From contig JAZBQD010000015.1 in NCBI GenBank assembly GCA_036583965.1, positions 23,713,310-23,777,309 on the forward strand: a stretch of DNA of 64,000 nucleotides. The letters are read 5' to 3'. Source of the DNA: Prunella strophiata. Taxonomy: Eukaryota > Chordata > Aves > Passeriformes > Prunellidae. Both the position numbers and the translations under genes were made by a program. Below are positions 60,139 to 64,000 of this stretch, one piece after another. Position 1 is the stretch's first letter, and the number at the start of each line of letters is the position of its first letter. The notes below the pieces were generated by a model. It was not told where the DNA came from. It was given only the letters and a program-made list of their open reading frames with translations, and did not search any database.

Positions 60139-63100
60139 GGGAATGTTCTCCACTTTTCACAGCATCCTTGTGCCAGCAATCTAAGTCTTCTCCAATCTTC
60201 TACTGTCCCCTAGAAGTGTAGGTGAAGTAAGCAGAAACAGCATAACACAGTAATACTCTTGCTCCTACCAACTACAAAGGTAAATTAATATCTATAACCC
60301 TACTTTCTATTTCCCTATTCACCCATTAATGGTTCTTTTTAGGTCCTTTGGCCATGACATCCTGCTGGGAGGTTTGCAGTCTCCTCCTGCCTTTACTGAG
60401 TCTGTGATGCTTGCTGTAACTGAAACCAGAACTGTCACTGTAGCTTTCTCTTGCAAGTTTTCCCCAATATTTTCTCCGACAGCACTTTCATCCAGTATTA
60501 TCTTCACCTGATTACTTTTCCCAGTGTTGTTTTCAATAAAAGGAATGGTTTCTTGCTGTCACATCAAATATCTTTTTGAAAGGACAGGCATTAAATATGA
60601 TCTCTTCTATTTTATAGATTTTTTTCTTCATATTTTAAACAGCTTTTTAATGCAGCACATTTGCTAATATATCTGAATTTATTTTTATGGGTTTTTTTCT
60701 GAATAGGGCATGGGTCTTTGATATTGGCAATTAATTTAAGCCTTCTGATGTCTTCCTTTCATTGACTTCATCTTGGACATAGCTTTGATTTATCATGCTA
60801 TATTTTCATCTCATAGAAAATAAGTATCTGATTATTTCTCCAAGACAGATTGTGAATGTAGGAATAAATAATTTTTTTTTTACTGTGTCAGCCTATCAAC
60901 AATTTATTACACCTCCTATCTCTCATTTCACCTCTTCTGCCATCTCCTCTTCTTTTGTGCATATGGAGTGTGTCTTCCCATTTATCTTACATCTCATACA
61001 CACCTCTTTCCATTCTTCACCTTGACTTTACTTATAACTTTACTACAGTATCACAAACATTTCTAAAGTCTTCCTACTCCTCCCCTGTATGGATGTTTTA
61101 TGCCTGGTGCTAACCTTTATCTCATACCTTGTTACTTTTTGTACTTTTATTCATTGTACAGTGTAGGAATTGTTACAGGCTTTGAGGTTGCCTGCTCCAG
61201 TGGTGCTTAGTGCTATGGATACATTGATGGACCTGTCTATAAGGAACCTCTGACTATCTGCCATTTTTCTTCCCAAATCTATTTCCCAGCCATTAATATT
61301 TTTTTTAATCTCAGCAGGCTGACTTCTCCACCCAAGATGTTCATAGCAAAGTCATGCTTTTTCCTAGCTTTGTTTTATTCCTGGCCTGAAAGAGTTTGGT
61401 CAAGGGGACAAACTTGGCCTGAAACTGTGAGTGAAAAAAGGGCAGAGTGCTCTTGTCTGATGAACTGTATATCAGGACCAGCTTCCCCTCTTCTACTGGT
61501 AGGGGAAGTAAAAGATCTCCCTGTCATCCCCTTCCCTGTCAACAGCAACATATTTTTGCACATGAGGGAGATGGCAGCAATGCAGTTCTGCAGCTGGAGG
61601 CTCCTGAGGAGGAGAGAAACATTCTTGGGCACCAAAGACACCTCGGAGAGACACATTGCAAAACCCACCACCATCACCAGTGTCTCTGACTGAGTCTTCA
61701 TTCTCCTTTTCTCCTTGCTTCTAAGACTCCACACCTTCCCTAAACATCCAAAAACCAGTAAGTGAGACTAAAAGTCTTCTGGAAAATTGAAAAAGCCCTT
61801 CCATTCTGTTGGATGAGGCCTAAACTCCTTTGCAAGTAGCTAAGTGCATCAAGCTCTTCAACAGCAACACAGCCCTCCCTGTGTGATGCAAGGCAGCTGC
61901 TGGTGTAGGAACAGTGCAACTACACCATGCAGTGCAGCTTGCTGCAGGAGCTTCAAACCACTGCTCCCACCAGTGCATCCCCATGTGACAGATTCTCCAT
62001 GACTTAGTTCTGCCCCTACTTGGCATCAGAATGGGTCTGAGAGTTGTTTTTGTCAGTATGAAAACACAACAGGAGTGTTATGCTTAGACTTCTATGACAC
62101 TGGGTCCCAGCTAGACAATTTACTGGGTGGCTTTTCTCACCACAGCTCTTTGTCCTTTCTACAGCCAGTCTCTACCCACACACAGAGTTGCTGCTGCACT
62201 GTGCATTGCAAAAACCCCATTTGCCACGATAACTGATTCTGGGATTTAGATATACCTGAAAAACAACAGGAAGTTCCTTCCACACGCGAGATTTCTTTTT
62301 TCCTGTGCTACTTGTTAATAACAATTTGCAAGTCCATTTGTAGTTTCTGATTATAATCTGACCTGCCCTGTTCAGATTTTGTGGATTGATTAATTTTTTC
62401 TTTAATTTACTTGTCCCTTAAACTTTGTAGGCATGTATATTCATGAAAAGAACAGAGGAGAAAAAAAATCCCAGAAATTACCACAAGAAAAACCCCTGCT
62501 AAAAGCAATAAGTTTGCTGACAGATGGTAGAATCAGTTGAAAATCGAGTACCATATTTACTAAGTCTAACCCATTTAGTAAGCCAGAAAAGTGTTATCTA
62601 ATTCTATCCCCTGTGTGTTTGTGTTTTGGAATAAACAGATGCCTAATGAGGAATGTGTCTACTATGGTTTTTGAAGAACCTGGATGGATCCTGGTTCTGA
62701 TTCAATACTTGATTTTGACAAAGCTGATAACGTTCACTGCAGAACCTATTGTTTTGGCTTTCAAACCTACAGATATTCCAACACTAGCTGACTGACAAAA
62801 ATGTAGTTTCAAATGTAGTTCCTGCCAGAACAGGGCAGAAATCAGAAAAAAACAGAAGTGTTAAATGACTTAACCTGCATTTTACATTTCCTGCTCTATT
62901 TATATAACACCCAAAAATGCAGCGAATGAAAGGGCAAACACGCTGGAATCACTTGCAGGCTTGACAGCTACCACAATCAATTCCTGTATGTTTTTCACTG
63001 GGTTTTATAAAATAATAGAGATTGGCTTAGAAAGACATATGCTTGTGTACTTTGTGACAGATCTGGGTGAGAAGCAAAAACTGAATAAACAGAGAAGGGT

Positions 63101-64000
63101 GATCTGAGCAATGAAGGCTTTAGGGAAGATGAGCCTCTCGTGGGCCCTTGGCCAGCAAGGTTATTGCACATGCACAGGGTTCCTCAAAGGCACTGTCCTA
63201 ACACTGCCTGGATGGCTTCTTAATTCTCACCCTTAGGTAGGAGCAATCAGGAACTTTACCAAGGAGAATCAGTTATCCATGAAGTCAATGGCAAAAGTTA
63301 CAGAACAAGATTTCTCCCATGATACAAAAGGCTTTTAAAATATGCATTTTCTAATTGTGTGTGAAACAGATAAAGAATAGGATCAGTAAAAATAAATAAA
63401 GCATAGAGCAGAATATTTCAAAGGATTGTTTAATAGAGGCAAGGTCTGTTATTTTCCATAGTATTTAAAAATACAGTGCTCAGTGATACATTTCAACAAA
63501 CATATGCATTCCTACTTGTTGAAGTTGCTCAAGAGTTACTAATGGTATTTTGCTAAACTTTTGTCCTATTTTCAATTACATGAAACTGATCTGCAGTGAG
63601 AGATTTTAATTCTGGAATTATAAAATATGTTTCTCAAAGTACTAACAAGTCAATTGCTAAAGCAGTGATCTGAATCCCAGGATGCACAACCCTATGCCCA
63701 GCATTTGCTATCTATCTGTTCCATGAGTGAAAGTAAGCAATTTCTGTTCTCTTTCTATGTTCCTCTGTCTACCCCCGAGGTGCCCACGGAAATAAGAATT
63801 TAAACTCACATATGCATCACTCTAATGTGACTGATTTTCTAATTTCATTGAATGAATATCTAAGATACAGGTCAAGTCAGCATATCATCCTCTTACTGCT
63901 ACAGGAAATATCAAGCTTGCCCATCAAAGGAAAGTGGACACAGGTGGTAGTAATAGAGTGTTTTAACAAGTGGAGATGTCTGTGATTCTTAAATATTAAC
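60139..64000. other. non-coding stretch, nothing recognised
   Basis: This is AT-rich DNA without a supportable gene or repeat family. Two frames of 118 codons (+) and 119 codons (-) overlap almost completely at 61337-61734, in a patch with few stop words on either strand. Neither is family-like and they cannot both be genes. The segment 60650-61080 is pyrimidine-rich. No terminus of a transposon and no RNA gene was seen up to the window end. Confidence 0.5.

Noticed and set aside
1..64000. Search for tRNA, rRNA, snRNA, known microRNA, CRISPR, viral or LTR elements and bacterial-type operons.
   Set aside because: No B-box-bearing tRNA, no remembered mature microRNA, no repeat-spacer array, no retroviral gene remnants and no LTR ends were recognised. 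Decayed LTRs could have been missed without a repeat search.

Overview
This is vertebrate, almost certainly avian, nuclear DNA. Two fragments carry the characteristic 3' end of the avian CR1 LINE: about 125-322, and about 22641-22782, which ends in two copies of ATTCTGTG. There are also much older CR1-like remnants at about 18545-19030 and 59715-60090, and a piece matching the ancient amniote MIR SINE at about 53521-53662. The DNA is AT-rich and poor in CpG, has long mononucleotide runs, and contains no compact genes, operons, tRNAs, rRNAs or CRISPR arrays. All repeat and family calls here are from recall of consensus sequences, not from a search.

No complete protein-coding gene could be recognised. 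The open frames are short and overlapping and resemble no family I know. The window therefore reads as a gene desert or as the inside of a very large intron. Two stretches have the layout of a small coding exon (33548-33612 and 56435-56558, both plus strand). Each has a pyrimidine-rich acceptor, an open frame and a GT donor, but neither peptide was recognised, and decoys of this kind are expected in 64 kb. Two longer open frames, 229 codons at 365-1054 (+) and 177 codons at 4812-5345 (-), are reported as orphan ORFs of doubtful reality.

Layout: 1-330 CR1 end; 330-5350 non-coding DNA with the two orphan ORFs; 5350-18500 non-coding DNA with a purine tract (5635-5739), a 41-base T run (10565-10605) and two stretches that look like conserved non-coding elements (11380-11640 and 13900-14200); 18545-19030 decayed antisense CR1 open-reading-frame remnant; 19030-26370 non-coding with a CR1 3' end and an A28 run; 26380-26830 a regulatory-looking block; 26830-33540 featureless, partly purine-rich; 33548-37480 a candidate exon followed by several AT-rich homeodomain- and POU-motif-bearing blocks; 37480-53480 mostly featureless; 53484-53662 T32 plus MIR; 54500-55620 a GC-richer patch with a tight CpG cluster; 59715-60090 antisense CR1-like end; then featureless to 64000.

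I found no convincing new biological system. The best leads are the candidate regulatory blocks, which cross-species alignment can test, the 33.5 kb candidate exon, and the unusually long orphan ORF just downstream of the first CR1.
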